Below are positions 1-8,913 of a stretch of DNA of 64,000 nucleotides, one piece after another. The DNA is taken from contig NZ_CP015750.1 of NCBI RefSeq assembly GCF_001742185.1, positions 3,224,001 through 3,288,000 on the forward strand, read 5' to 3'. The notes under the pieces are model-generated. The model made no database searches. It was not told the origin of the DNA and saw only the letters and a list, made by a program, of their open reading frames with translations. Position 1 is the stretch's first letter; every line of letters starts with the position of its first letter. This stretch comes from Pectobacterium wasabiae CFBP 3304. Lineage in GTDB: Bacteria; Pseudomonadota; Gammaproteobacteria; Enterobacterales; Enterobacteriaceae. Position numbers and translations under genes: made by a program.

Positions 1-1493
1 ATTTCACCGGCTTCATAGCCGTTCGGAATCGTCAGTAATAGCCAACGGGCACAATCGAGACGCGCAATATCCATGACTTCAGGCTTGGTAGCGTTGCCCA
101 ATACGGCTTTAATGCCTTGCTCACGTAGGGCATCAACGCGTGTACGTGAATTTTCAACCACCACCACAGGAATGCCTGCCTGATGCAATTTGGCACCAAT
201 CAGGCTACCCACGCGACCATAACCGACCAGCAGCGCATGGTTGCACATATCAACAGGAATCTGTTTCTCTTCTTCGATGGCTTCTTCTACGATCTGCTCT
301 TCTATTGTTTCGTTCTTCGCCAGATAGCGTTCAAGCAGTGTAAACAGCAGCGGGTTTATCATGATAGAGAGAATGGCACCGGCTAGTACCAGATTTCGGC
401 CTTCTTCGGACAACAGCCCCAACACGATGCCGAGTCCAGCCAAAATAAAGGCAAATTCGCCGATCTGCGCCAGACTGGCAGAAATCGTTAATGCTGTCCG
501 TTTTGAGTGACCAAAGAGACGAACCAGCACGAAAGCGGCCGCTGACTTACCGAACACGATGATTGCCAGAGTAATGAGTACGGAAATTGGGTCGTTCAGC
601 AGGATCATTGGATCAAACAGCATGCCTACAGAAACGAAGAATAGCACGGCGAAAGCATCGCGCAGCGGCAGCGTATCGTGAGCCGCCCGCTGGCTGAGTT
701 CAGATTCGTTCAGTACCACGCCGGCGAAAAATGCGCCCAGAGCAAAGGAGACATCAAACAGTTTCACTGCGCCAAAGGCGATGCCCAGCGCCATCGCTAA
801 CACCGCCAGCGTGAAAAGCTCGCGTGAGCCTGTGCTGGCGCTTTTTGCCAACACCCACGGCACTAGACGGCGACCTACTACAATCATCAGGGTGATAAAT
901 GCGATGACTTTACCGATGGTCCAGGCTAAATCAGCCAGCAGCTTGCTGGTATCTGCATGCTCAGACCCGATCATGTCACCGAAGGCGGGCAGTAGGACCA
1001 GCGTAAGCACCATCGCCAAATCTTCTACGATCAGCCAACCAATAGCGATTTGACCACGCTGGCTATCAATAAGCTGACGCTCTTCCAGTGCACGTAGTAG
1101 AACCACGGTACTGGCGGTGGACAGACAGAGGCCAAAAACCAGGCCGCTCGCCAGGTTCCAGCCCAACATGGTGGATAACCCCATTCCAAGCAGCGTTGCC
1201 ACAGCAATCTGGGCTATCGCGCCGGGAATGGCGATGGACTTTACCGCCATGAGGTCTTTCAGCGAGAAGTGCAAACCGACGCCAAACATCAGCAGAATTA
1301 CGCCAAGTTCAGCCAGTTCTGATGCTAGTGAAGTATCGGCAACAAAACCGGGGGTAAAAGGGCCGACAAGCACGCCTGCGGCAAGGTAGCCAACAAGGGG
1401 AGAGATACGCAGGCGGTTTGCCAGAATACCAAGGATGAAGGCAAGAACCAGCCCCCCAGCGATAGTAGAAATTAGCGGTGTTGCAGCATGCAT
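1..1493 (-). CDS. ybaL: Kef-type monovalent cation:proton antiporter YbaL (C-terminus beyond window)
   Basis: The reverse strand encodes about 497 codons beginning MHAATPLIST and running off the left edge, so the protein is partial. The sequence closely follows E. coli YbaL as I recall it. It has a long multi-helix antiporter domain (CPA2/Kef type) over roughly residues 5-380. An acidic linker rich in Glu follows, and then the start of a cytoplasmic TrkA-N/RCK nucleotide-binding domain, visible as NHALLVGYGRVGS. Family members exchange K+ or Na+ for H+ across the inner membrane. The RCK domain usually gates the transporter through bound nucleotide. The start at 1493 is taken from the match to YbaL. 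The remaining ~60 residues of the RCK domain lie outside the window. In E. coli the next gene towards ushA is fsr, which is absent here. Confidence 0.93.
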   Translation of the reverse strand, partial: MHAATPLISTIAGGLVLAFILGILANRLRISPLVGYLAAGVLVGPFTPGFVADTSLASELAELGVILLMFGVGLHFSLKDLMAVKSIAIPGAIAQIAVATLLGMGLSTMLGWNLASGLVFGLCLSTASTVVLLRALEERQLIDSQRGQIAIGWLIVEDLAMVLTLVLLPAFGDMIGSEHADTSKLLADLAWTIGKVIAFITLMIVVGRRLVPWVLAKSASTGSRELFTLAVLAMALGIAFGAVKLFDVSFALGAFFAGVVLNESELSQRAAHDTLPLRDAFAVLFFVSVGMLFDPMILLNDPISVLITLAIIVFGKSAAAFVLVRLFGHSKRTALTISASLAQIGEFAFILAGLGIVLGLLSEEGRNLVLAGAILSIMINPLLFTLLERYLAKNETIEEQIVEEAIEEEKQIPVDMCNHALLVGYGRVGSLIGAKLHQAGIPVVVVENSRTRVDALREQGIKAVLGNATKPEVMDIARLDCARWLLLTIPNGYEAGE

Positions 1494-2162
1494 CCCAACT
1501 CCTTGTGCCAGTAGGTGAAACGTAATTGAGCGGATTTACCCTTCTTGTCTTGATGCTACAGCGTGGTTAGCGGCGCTTACGTACCCTTATCACTCTTAAT
1601 TATGTACCGAAAAACGTATTAGGGGTCGTTCGTTTGCTGTGTGGCTGTAACGCCAATTATTCTGGGTATATATAAATTCTATTGCATGTAGTGAAATGTT
1701 GCTTGGGTAAAAGTGGTATTTTATGAAAAATATCAGTTTCTCAAGATAAAGGTAGTGTAACACAGATTTAGGTATGGTTTCCGACGATAAGCATTGATAA
1801 ACATGTGTAATTATTCTGATAGCAAGATGTTCTTGATGGCAATGACCTATGGCTTTTACGCCTATTCACCAGAATGATTCTATCCACCGGCATAAAATCC
1901 CAGAAAACAGAGGATAAACGGTGTGATGGCAGGTTATTCCGATGAAGTATCCATATTAGCAAGTGTTCGTGACGGCGCGACGACAGCGCCATGTCAGTGC
2001 TATATCGCTCTAGCTGTGATACCTAATCTGGTTTTGTCGGCTATCGCACATTGCTGAGGGACGCATGAACGTGCCTGGCGCATTGTTCATCTGGCTGTGA
2101 TAATTTGTGCAATGAATTTCTCGGTGGTTCTACTGCAACTTTAAAATAAACGGAGATTTATC
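1494..2162. other. 669-bp intergenic gap between ybaL and ushA, no gene supported
   Basis: This gap separates the divergent genes ybaL and ushA and must hold both promoters. The only open frame (74 codons, reverse strand, 1768-1992) has no convincing ribosome site and resembles nothing I know. The stretch just after 1600 is AT-rich. No inverted repeat, ERIC or tRNA was recognised. In E. coli this position holds fsr (fosmidomycin efflux), and I see no degenerate remnant of it. Confidence 0.5.
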
Positions 2163-3812
2163 ATGCGCTTTTCAATAAAAGCTCTGGGATGTGCGATGGC
2201 GGTATCGTTGGCATTAACACCTGTTATGTCAATGGCTTGGGAGAAAGACAAAACATACGCTATCACTATTTTGCATACGAATGACCACCACGGCCATTTC
2301 TGGCATAACGATCATGGTGAATATGGCTTGGCGGCGCAAAAAACGTTGGTCGATCAGATTCGTCAGGAAGTGGCAAGTAAAGGTGGCAGTGTATTATTGC
2401 TCTCCGGCGGTGATATTAATACTGGCGTGCCTGAGTCTGACTTGCAGGATGCGGAGCCTGATTTTCGTGGTATGAACATGGTTGGCTATGATGCGATGGC
2501 GCTCGGTAACCACGAATTCGATAATCCACTGTCTGTGCTGCGCCAGCAGGAGAAATGGGCAAAATTCCCGCTGTTATCGGCCAATATCTACCAAAAAAGC
2601 ACCGATCAGCGGTTGTTTAAGCCTTATGCCCTGTTCGACAAGCAAGGTGTGAAAATCGCGGTTATCGGCCTGACAACGGATGACACGGCTAAATTAGGTA
2701 ATCCTGAGTATTTTACCGATATCGAATTCCGTAATCCTTCGGCGGAAGCAAAGCAGGTTGTTGAGCAATTGCGTAAGAGCGAAAAACCGGATGTGATTAT
2801 TGCCGCAACGCATATGGGGCACTATGACGATGGTAATCACGGCTCTAATGCACCGGGTGATGTGGAAATGGCGCGTAGCTTGCCTGCTGGCTATCTGGAC
2901 ATGATTGTTGGCGGCCACTCGCAGGATCCGGTCTGTATGGCGCAGGAAAATAAAAAGCAGGTGGATTATGTGCCTGGCACGGCTTGTGCACCTGACCGTC
3001 AGAATGGCACCTGGATTGTTCAGGCGCACGAGTGGGGTAAATATGTCGGTCGTGCTGATTTCACATTCCGTAATGGCGAATTGAAACTTGAGCATTATCA
3101 ACTGATACCGATCAACCTGAAGAAAAAGGTAGAAAAAGACGGTAAAACCGAACGTGTTTTCTATACGCATGAAATCACGCAGGACTCTGACGTCATGAAA
3201 ATGCTGACGCCGTTCCAGGAGAAAGGTCAGGCGCAGTTGGGTATCAAGATCGGTAGCGTGAAAGGTAAACTGGAAGGCGATCGCAATCAGGTACGTTTCC
3301 GTCAGACCAATCTGGCGCACGTGCTGCTGTCTGCGCAACTTGAGCGTGCAGAGGCCGATTTTGCCATTATGAGCGGTGGTGGCGTCCGTGATTCGATTGA
3401 ACCGGGTGATATCACTTATAAAGATGTACTGAAGGTTCAGCCATTTGCGAACACTCTGGTTTATGTAGATATGAAAGGCAGTGACGTCGAGAAATATCTG
3501 GCTGTCGCCGCCAATAAAAAGGTGGATTCCGGTGCTTATGCGCAATTCCTTAACGTCAGCCTGACGGCGGATGGACAAGGTGTGCAGAACGTGAAAATCA
3601 AAGGCGAACCGTTGCAGGCCGATAAAGTTTATCGTATGGCAACGCTGAATTTTAATGCGATGGGCGGTGATGGTTACCCGCGTCTTGATAACCTGCCAGG
3701 CTATGTGAACACTGGTTTTGTCGACGCTGAAGTACTGAAGCAGTACATCGAGAAACATTCTCCGCTGGATGCGGAAGCCTACGCGCCGAAAGGTGAAATC
3801 GTTTATAAGTAA
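2163..3812 (+). CDS. ushA: Periplasmic UDP-sugar hydrolase / 5'-nucleotidase UshA
   Basis: The 549-residue protein has a Sec signal peptide ending near MSMA (residues 22-25). UshA hydrolyses UDP-sugars and 5'-nucleotides in the periplasm so that nucleosides and phosphate can be taken up. Dimetal-site motifs are all present: HTNDHHG (Asp41, His43), GGDINTG (Asp84), GNHEFD (Asn116, His117), THMGH and GGHSQ. The C-terminal half holds the substrate-specificity domain, with SGGGVR and NFNAMGGDGY. Two cysteines in the segment after GGHSQ fit the disulphide known in the E. coli enzyme. Length equals the family norm. A purine-rich Shine-Dalgarno (CGGAG) precedes the ATG, and a strong terminator follows the stop codon, so the gene is probably monocistronic. 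Confidence 0.97.
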   Translation: MRFSIKALGCAMAVSLALTPVMSMAWEKDKTYAITILHTNDHHGHFWHNDHGEYGLAAQKTLVDQIRQEVASKGGSVLLLSGGDINTGVPESDLQDAEPDFRGMNMVGYDAMALGNHEFDNPLSVLRQQEKWAKFPLLSANIYQKSTDQRLFKPYALFDKQGVKIAVIGLTTDDTAKLGNPEYFTDIEFRNPSAEAKQVVEQLRKSEKPDVIIAATHMGHYDDGNHGSNAPGDVEMARSLPAGYLDMIVGGHSQDPVCMAQENKKQVDYVPGTACAPDRQNGTWIVQAHEWGKYVGRADFTFRNGELKLEHYQLIPINLKKKVEKDGKTERVFYTHEITQDSDVMKMLTPFQEKGQAQLGIKIGSVKGKLEGDRNQVRFRQTNLAHVLLSAQLERAEADFAIMSGGGVRDSIEPGDITYKDVLKVQPFANTLVYVDMKGSDVEKYLAVAANKKVDSGAYAQFLNVSLTADGQGVQNVKIKGEPLQADKVYRMATLNFNAMGGDGYPRLDNLPGYVNTGFVDAEVLKQYIEKHSPLDAEAYAPKGEIVYK

Positions 3813-3824
3813 CTAATAATCATG

Positions 3825-3867
3825 GCGGTTTTTGTCTTTTCGTTGGTGGCGAAAACCGCTGTTTTTT
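3825..3867 (+). terminator. Rho-independent terminator of ushA
   Basis: Arms GCGGTTTT (3825-3832) and AAAACCGC (3852-3859) pair perfectly, followed by a T run at 3862-3867. It lies 13 bases after the ushA stop codon. Confidence 0.85.
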
Positions 3868-4044
3868 CTCTAAAATATCGTAAAGAAATGGAATGAATTA
3901 AGCTCTTGCTTGTCAATGTGAAATAAATTAATTTATTGATTTTATTCATGAATTTTACTCGAATTTCTTAATGTGCGTTAAAATAATCTCCCCACCAAAT
4001 AAACGATACTCCTGATGCCTTTTATCAACGGAGTTATCAGTACC

Positions 4045-6102
4045 ATGAAAGATATTAATATCGAAATTAACGTTTGTGACAGCACAGGCAAATCAACATG
4101 CACCATCCACCCCCCTATTCCGGTTGATCCCCACACTTGCTGCCATCCCGATAACGGAGGCGGACAAGAACCCGGTGTTTCGGGTGTTTCCTCCGTATTC
4201 GGACGCACTGGCATTGTCACTGCACAACCCGGCGATTATACGGCCGATCAGATTACCGAAACCGCCACCAGAGAATTTGCCACGCCGGATGAAAAAGCGG
4301 CCTGGAATGCGAAGCAGGCTGAATTAATTTCTGGCACAAATATCCGCACCCTCTTTGGTCAGTCGCTGCTGGGCAGCGGTGATTTGTCACCGACGCTGGC
4401 GCAAATGGGCGCATCAGCGGTAGGGCATACTCACACCACATCGGAAATCACCGATTACACGCAAAAAACAAAACAGCTCATCCATTCCTCTCTGGAAGCA
4501 GGAACGGGCGTGACGCTGAATTATAATTCTGCGAGTGAAAAAACGATCATTAGTGCGGTGGGCGGTAGTTCTGGCAGTGGTGGTTCCGGCTATGTTGTCG
4601 CCGATCGCCAGGGTGCAACGGTGGGGCAAAATCACGCGTTCAGTATTCGTCCACAAAATACATTTAATCTCGCGGCGTATGCGCTGAAGGAAGAAGCGGG
4701 TGCGGCAAATCAGACTCATGTTGTTGATGAGTTTAATGCGTCGAGCGAGCCAAATTATCACGCGACCAGCGAGGTTATTTTTGATGGGCAATTAAAACCT
4801 TATACAGGTGGAATATATACCGTATCTGTTCAGGGAGATTTTTACGCACTGTCCGTTCCAGGTAAACCGCGAGCATTGTCAATTTCTTGCCTAGATGAAT
4901 CTATTGTGCCGACAATGACATCAAATACATTCCCTGCAGGGTATGTTGCATCGGCATCATCAAATTATGATCCCCGCTATAGTGCATATCTCGCATTTGA
5001 TAGGCGTATAGTTTCTGGAGTGGGTTCTGATGCATGGGTTGGGGCGATCGGTGCTATTCCCACAGTGGAAAAACCACAGTGGGTGAGAATAGATCTGCCA
5101 AACTCGTTAGCGTTATCGGGTTATTCCCTGACGAATCGCGCGGCTGGTGTCATTAATAGCCCGACAGCATGGAAATTACAAGGTAGTCAAGATGATGGGG
5201 ATACTTGGGAAACCGTTCACTCGGTTGCTAATGATGTAAATAATGCGGCTGGTGCTGTCAGAAAATTCGTAATTGATGAAACTCCCAGTGAATATTCATC
5301 GTATAGATTGTTAATAGAGAAATCATTTTCTAGTGTGAGCGGCGGATATGTAGCATTGAGGGAATTGCAATTATTCCCATTTAACAGATTAATGATAAAT
5401 TCAGGCTCTGATTGGTATTCAGTATCTAACGGCATTCTTTCTCCTGTTGCTGCACCAGCCAGTGTTGATGATTTTGATGACAATAGTTTTTCACAGTCAG
5501 GGGAAATATCTGAATCGCAATTGTCGCAACTGTCAAAAATAAATGTTGTATCTCCAGTAGCAACCAATGTGAAAATTTCATTTACTCCTCACGAACAGAT
5601 TCTGATTCAAGAATCTTTATTTTCAGTTGCTGCATGGCCACAAATCAACTCAGCAACGCTAACGGCAACGCTAACGGCAACGCAGACAGGCAGCGGTAAA
5701 GTACGCGTCGCCGTTACACGGGATCGGGTGAACTGGCATGTCTTGCGGAGCGGGGAATGGGTTGATGTTGGACCTCTGTCAGCAGATACCGCAGGCGCGA
5801 CCGCGCTGATTGCAGACGGTATGACGCCAGCCGAGCTTGGCGGGATTACTGCGGCACAGTGGACGCAATTGTTCTCATCCAACAACGGCGTACCGGATGC
5901 TCTCGCGTTTGCATTCGCACTTGATATCACCGATCCGGTGACAGATGTTGCGACTATTGACCGACTGACGCTGAACGTTAATGACGCATCTAGCTGGAAA
6001 GTGCAATCCCCTGCGGAAGTGGAGGTCCGCTGGCGCACCGACAGCGTGACATTCCGCACCGTAGCGGCAGGTAATTACAAACTGGCGTATCAGGTTCCGT
6101 AA
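4045..6102 (+). CDS. Orphan phage tail-fibre-like protein with discoidin (F5/8 type C)-like domain
   Basis: I propose the ATG at 4045 (MKDINIEINV), giving 685 residues, because an ACGGAG ribosome site lies 11 bases upstream; an in-frame ATG at 4015 lacks a comparable site. Residues ~1-35 hold four Cys. Then come sequences typical of phage tail fibres: SVFGRTGIVTAQPGDYTADQ and GHTHTTSEITDYTQ. A Gly/Ser linker follows. Residues ~295-450 look like a galactose-binding/discoidin fold (WVRIDLPNSLALSGYSL, AWKLQGSQDDGDTW), which in other proteins binds carbohydrate. The C-terminal ~150 residues form a further beta-rich domain. No other phage gene is nearby: ushA and btsT flank it, and it has its own terminator. 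The middle is AT-richer than either end, suggesting mosaic origin. It could be a domesticated tail fibre or adhesin. No signal peptide is seen. The class is fairly sure; the function is unknown. Confidence 0.7.
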   Translation: MKDINIEINVCDSTGKSTCTIHPPIPVDPHTCCHPDNGGGQEPGVSGVSSVFGRTGIVTAQPGDYTADQITETATREFATPDEKAAWNAKQAELISGTNIRTLFGQSLLGSGDLSPTLAQMGASAVGHTHTTSEITDYTQKTKQLIHSSLEAGTGVTLNYNSASEKTIISAVGGSSGSGGSGYVVADRQGATVGQNHAFSIRPQNTFNLAAYALKEEAGAANQTHVVDEFNASSEPNYHATSEVIFDGQLKPYTGGIYTVSVQGDFYALSVPGKPRALSISCLDESIVPTMTSNTFPAGYVASASSNYDPRYSAYLAFDRRIVSGVGSDAWVGAIGAIPTVEKPQWVRIDLPNSLALSGYSLTNRAAGVINSPTAWKLQGSQDDGDTWETVHSVANDVNNAAGAVRKFVIDETPSEYSSYRLLIEKSFSSVSGGYVALRELQLFPFNRLMINSGSDWYSVSNGILSPVAAPASVDDFDDNSFSQSGEISESQLSQLSKINVVSPVATNVKISFTPHEQILIQESLFSVAAWPQINSATLTATLTATQTGSGKVRVAVTRDRVNWHVLRSGEWVDVGPLSADTAGATALIADGMTPAELGGITAAQWTQLFSSNNGVPDALAFAFALDITDPVTDVATIDRLTLNVNDASSWKVQSPAEVEVRWRTDSVTFRTVAAGNYKLAYQVP

Positions 6103-6128
6103 TCGCTCATTCGATTAAACACGCCACT

Positions 6129-6157
6129 GGCCGCGAATTTCGCGGCCTTTTCTTTTT
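6129..6157 (+). terminator. Terminator of the tail-fibre-like gene
   Basis: GGCCGCG (6129-6135) pairs with CGCGGCC (6141-6147) over a short AT loop and is followed by a T-rich run at 6148-6157. It lies 26 bases after the stop codon at 6102. Confidence 0.9.
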
Positions 6158-6394
6158 GGTATGTCCCAATTTTTCTCCAGCCACTCACTGCGTCATTCTA
6201 ACCGCTTAGCACGCTATTCTGCCGCCTACCCAAATACCCGCCCCACGCGCGTACGTGATGACGTACTGTGCCGCCACTCTCTTCCTTATCTGAAATACGC
6301 GATGACTCGCGTTATGGCACGACGCTTTACCAGGGTTTATTTTTCTACCGCTAACAAAATCAAACGATTGTGATTTTTAATTGAAGGATGTCTT

Positions 6395-8548
6395 ATGAAG
6401 AGCAATTCCATTCTTAAACACATCCCCTGGATGATTCTTGGAATCATTGGGGCTGCCTGCCTCGGCGTAGTTGCACTACGTCGCGGTGAGCATGTCAGTG
6501 CCTTATGGATTATTGTTGCTTCTGTTGCCGTTTACCTCGTGGCCTATCGATACTACAGCCTGTATATCGCACAAAAAGTCATGCAGTTGGACCCGACCAG
6601 AGCAACCCCTGCCGTTGTCAATAACGACGGTCTTAACTATGTGCCGACGAACCGTAACGTGCTGTTCGGGCACCACTTTGCTGCTATCGCAGGTGCTGGC
6701 CCGTTGGTCGGGCCGGTACTGGCCGCGCAGGTCGGTTACCTGCCTGGCACCTTATGGTTGCTGGGCGGTGTGGTGCTGGCGGGTGCCGTGCAGGACTTCA
6801 TGGTGCTGTTTATTTCGACCCGTCGTAATGGTGCGTCGTTAGGCGAAATCGTTAAGAAAGAACTCGGCCCGGTACCGGGTACGATTGCGCTGTTCGGCTG
6901 CTTCCTTATCATGATCATCATTCTTGCCGTGCTGGCACTGATTGTGGTGAAAGCGCTGGCAGAAAGTCCGTGGGGTGTCTTTACCGTTTGTTCTACGGTG
7001 CCAATCGCGCTGTTCATGGGCGTTTACATGCGCTTTATCCGTCCAGGTAAAGTCGGTGAAATCTCAGTAATGGGGATCGTGCTGCTGGTGCTGGCGATCT
7101 GGTTTGGTGGTGTAGTGGCACACGACCCGTACTGGGGACCGGCGCTGACCTTCAAAGATACGACTATCACCTATACGCTGATTGGTTATGCCTTCGTGTC
7201 CGCCCTGCTGCCAGTATGGCTGATTCTGGCTCCGCGTGACTATCTGGCGACCTTCCTGAAAATCGGCGTAATCGTCGGTCTGGCGATTGGTATCGTGATC
7301 CTGAATCCCGATCTGAAAATGCCAGCGGTAACGCAGTTTGTGGATGGCACCGGCCCGGTCTGGAAAGGTACGCTGTTCCCGTTCCTGTTCATTACTATTG
7401 CCTGTGGTGCGGTGTCTGGCTTCCACGCGCTAATTGCTTCTGGTACCACTCCGAAATTAATGGCTAACGAAAACGATGCGCGTTTCATCGGTTACGGTGC
7501 CATGTTGATGGAATCTTTCGTGGCGATCATGGCTTTGGTTGCAGCGTCTATCATCGAACCAGGTCTCTACTTCGCGATGAATACTCCGCCAGCGGCGTTG
7601 GGTATTACGATGCCGGATCTGCATAGATTGGGCACGGCTGATGCGCCAATGATTCTGGCACAGTTGCAGGACGTATCCGCACACGCGGCGGCGACTGTTA
7701 GCTCTTGGGGCTTCGTGATTTCTCCTGAGCAAATTCTGCAAACGGCGAAAGACATCGGTGAGCCTTCCGTTCTGAACCGCGCAGGTGGTGCTCCAACACT
7801 GGCTGTCGGTATCGCACACGTGTTCCACCAGATCATTCCTGGTGCCGACATGGGCTTCTGGTATCACTTCGGTATTCTGTTTGAAGCGCTGTTCATTCTG
7901 ACGGCACTGGATGCGGGTACGCGTGCCGGTCGTTTCATGTTGCAGGATCTGCTGGGTAACTTCGTTCCGTTCCTGAAGAAAACCGACTCGCTGATTGCTG
8001 GTATGATCGGTACGGCGGGCTGCGTCGGTCTGTGGGGCTACCTGCTGTATCAAGGCGTGGTTGATCCGCTGGGTGGCGTGAAGAGTCTGTGGCCGCTGTT
8101 CGGTATCTCTAACCAGATGCTGGCTGCGGTGGCGCTGGTACTGGGTACTGTTATCCTGATTAAGATGAAACGTACACAGTACATTTGGGTCACGCTGGTT
8201 CCTGCGGTTTGGCTGCTGATTTGTACCACTTGGGCGTTGGGTCTGAAACTGTTCAGCGACAACCCACAGTTGGAAGGCTTCTTCTACATGGCGAACATGT
8301 TCAAGGGCAAAATTGCAGAAGGCGGTGCCGATCTGAGCGCGCAGCAGATCTCGAACATGAACCATATCGTGACTAACAACTATACCAACGCCGGTCTGAG
8401 CATTCTGTTTCTGATCGTGGTGTACAGCATTATCGCATACGGTATCAAAGCGGCATTGGCTGCACGTAAAGTAGCTGAACGTACCGATCAGGAAACACCA
8501 TATGTTCCGGTTCCTGAAGGTGGCGTGAAAGTCTCTTCCGGTCACTAA
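6395..8548 (+). CDS. btsT: Pyruvate/H+ symporter BtsT, CstA family (YjiY)
   Basis: The 717-residue polytopic inner-membrane protein belongs to the CstA carbon-starvation family. It resembles E. coli BtsT (YjiY) far more than CstA: the opening KHIPWMILGIIGA, the segment NNDGLNYVPTNR and the ending VPVPEGGVKV match that protein. BtsT imports pyruvate with protons. Conserved GHHFAAIAGAGPLVGPV and ALDAGTRAGRFMLQDLLGN segments are present, and most of the chain is hydrophobic helix. The ATG is preceded by GAAGGA. The next genes are yjiX and yjiA, as in E. coli, but a perfect hairpin separates btsT from yjiX. In E. coli expression depends on the BtsSR two-component system; I could not verify a BtsR site here. 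Confidence 0.95.
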   Translation: MKSNSILKHIPWMILGIIGAACLGVVALRRGEHVSALWIIVASVAVYLVAYRYYSLYIAQKVMQLDPTRATPAVVNNDGLNYVPTNRNVLFGHHFAAIAGAGPLVGPVLAAQVGYLPGTLWLLGGVVLAGAVQDFMVLFISTRRNGASLGEIVKKELGPVPGTIALFGCFLIMIIILAVLALIVVKALAESPWGVFTVCSTVPIALFMGVYMRFIRPGKVGEISVMGIVLLVLAIWFGGVVAHDPYWGPALTFKDTTITYTLIGYAFVSALLPVWLILAPRDYLATFLKIGVIVGLAIGIVILNPDLKMPAVTQFVDGTGPVWKGTLFPFLFITIACGAVSGFHALIASGTTPKLMANENDARFIGYGAMLMESFVAIMALVAASIIEPGLYFAMNTPPAALGITMPDLHRLGTADAPMILAQLQDVSAHAAATVSSWGFVISPEQILQTAKDIGEPSVLNRAGGAPTLAVGIAHVFHQIIPGADMGFWYHFGILFEALFILTALDAGTRAGRFMLQDLLGNFVPFLKKTDSLIAGMIGTAGCVGLWGYLLYQGVVDPLGGVKSLWPLFGISNQMLAAVALVLGTVILIKMKRTQYIWVTLVPAVWLLICTTWALGLKLFSDNPQLEGFFYMANMFKGKIAEGGADLSAQQISNMNHIVTNNYTNAGLSILFLIVVYSIIAYGIKAALAARKVAERTDQETPYVPVPEGGVKVSSGH

Positions 8549-8615
8549 GCCACACGCGCCCGTCAGATTTTGCGAGACCGCTAGCAAGGTTGAACGTGAA
8601 AGATGACGGGTACAG

Positions 8616-8656
8616 ATACCCTGTATAATGTATAACGTTATACAGGGTATTTTTTA
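8616..8656 (+). terminator. Intercistronic terminator/attenuator between btsT and yjiX
   Basis: A perfect 13-bp stem is formed by ATACCCTGTATAA (8616-8628) and TTATACAGGGTAT (8638-8650), with a 9-base loop and a T run through 8656. It would reduce yjiX and yjiA transcription relative to btsT, or stabilise the btsT mRNA. Confidence 0.88.
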
Positions 8657-8693
8657 TCTAGCCGCTATTGCAGGCGATGGTCTGGAGGTAATG

Positions 8694-8897
8694 ATGTTTG
8701 GCAATCTGGGAAAAGCAGGAAAATATTTAGGCCAGGCGGCGCGTATGCTGGTTGGTATGCCGGATTATGATACCTATGTGCAGCATATGCAGACCAATCA
8801 TCCGGATAAACCTGCGATGACGTATGAAGAATTTTTCCGCGAGCGCCAGCAGGCGCGTTACGGCGGAGACGGCAAAGGCGGGATGCGCTGCTGTTAA
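8694..8897 (+). CDS. yjiX: Small YbdD/YjiX family protein
   Basis: This 67-residue protein starts [16 protein letters not shown] and ends [10 protein letters not shown], matching E. coli YjiX in length and at nearly every conserved position ([27 protein letters not shown]). I chose the ATG at 8694 rather than 8691 or the upstream extension, because GGAGG at 8684-8688 is best spaced for it. Members of this family always sit beside CstA/BtsT transporters. A role as an accessory factor for the pyruvate transporter is inferred from that association, not shown. The C-terminal Cys pair is conserved. It lies downstream of the hairpin that follows btsT and 16 bases before yjiA. Confidence 0.9.
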   Translation: MFGNLGKAGKYLGQAARMLVGMPDYDTYVQHMQTNHPDKPAMTYEEFFRERQQARYGGDGKGGMRCC

Positions 8898-8913
8898 CGA
8901 CTTGGAACCGGTT

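Noticed and set aside
1768..1992. 74-codon reverse frame in the ybaL-ushA gap
   Set aside because: No ribosome site, no recognisable product, and composition typical of non-coding DNA.
2694..3758. 354-codon frame antisense to ushA
   Set aside because: Shadow of a strongly biased coding frame; the translation lacks domain character and is rich in His, Arg and Ile as expected from reverse-complement codons.
6320..6360. Possible BtsR binding repeats (ACC pairs) upstream of btsT
   Set aside because: Two ACC motifs are present but their spacing does not match the direct-repeat arrangement I recall for BtsR-type sites.
6161..6373. 70-codon forward frame upstream of btsT
   Set aside because: It begins inside the T run of the preceding terminator, has no ribosome site, and its Arg-rich translation resembles nothing known. 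It is probably the btsT leader.
7457..8587. 376-codon frame antisense to btsT
   Set aside because: Shadow frame with Gln/Arg/Thr-rich low-complexity translation and no start signals.
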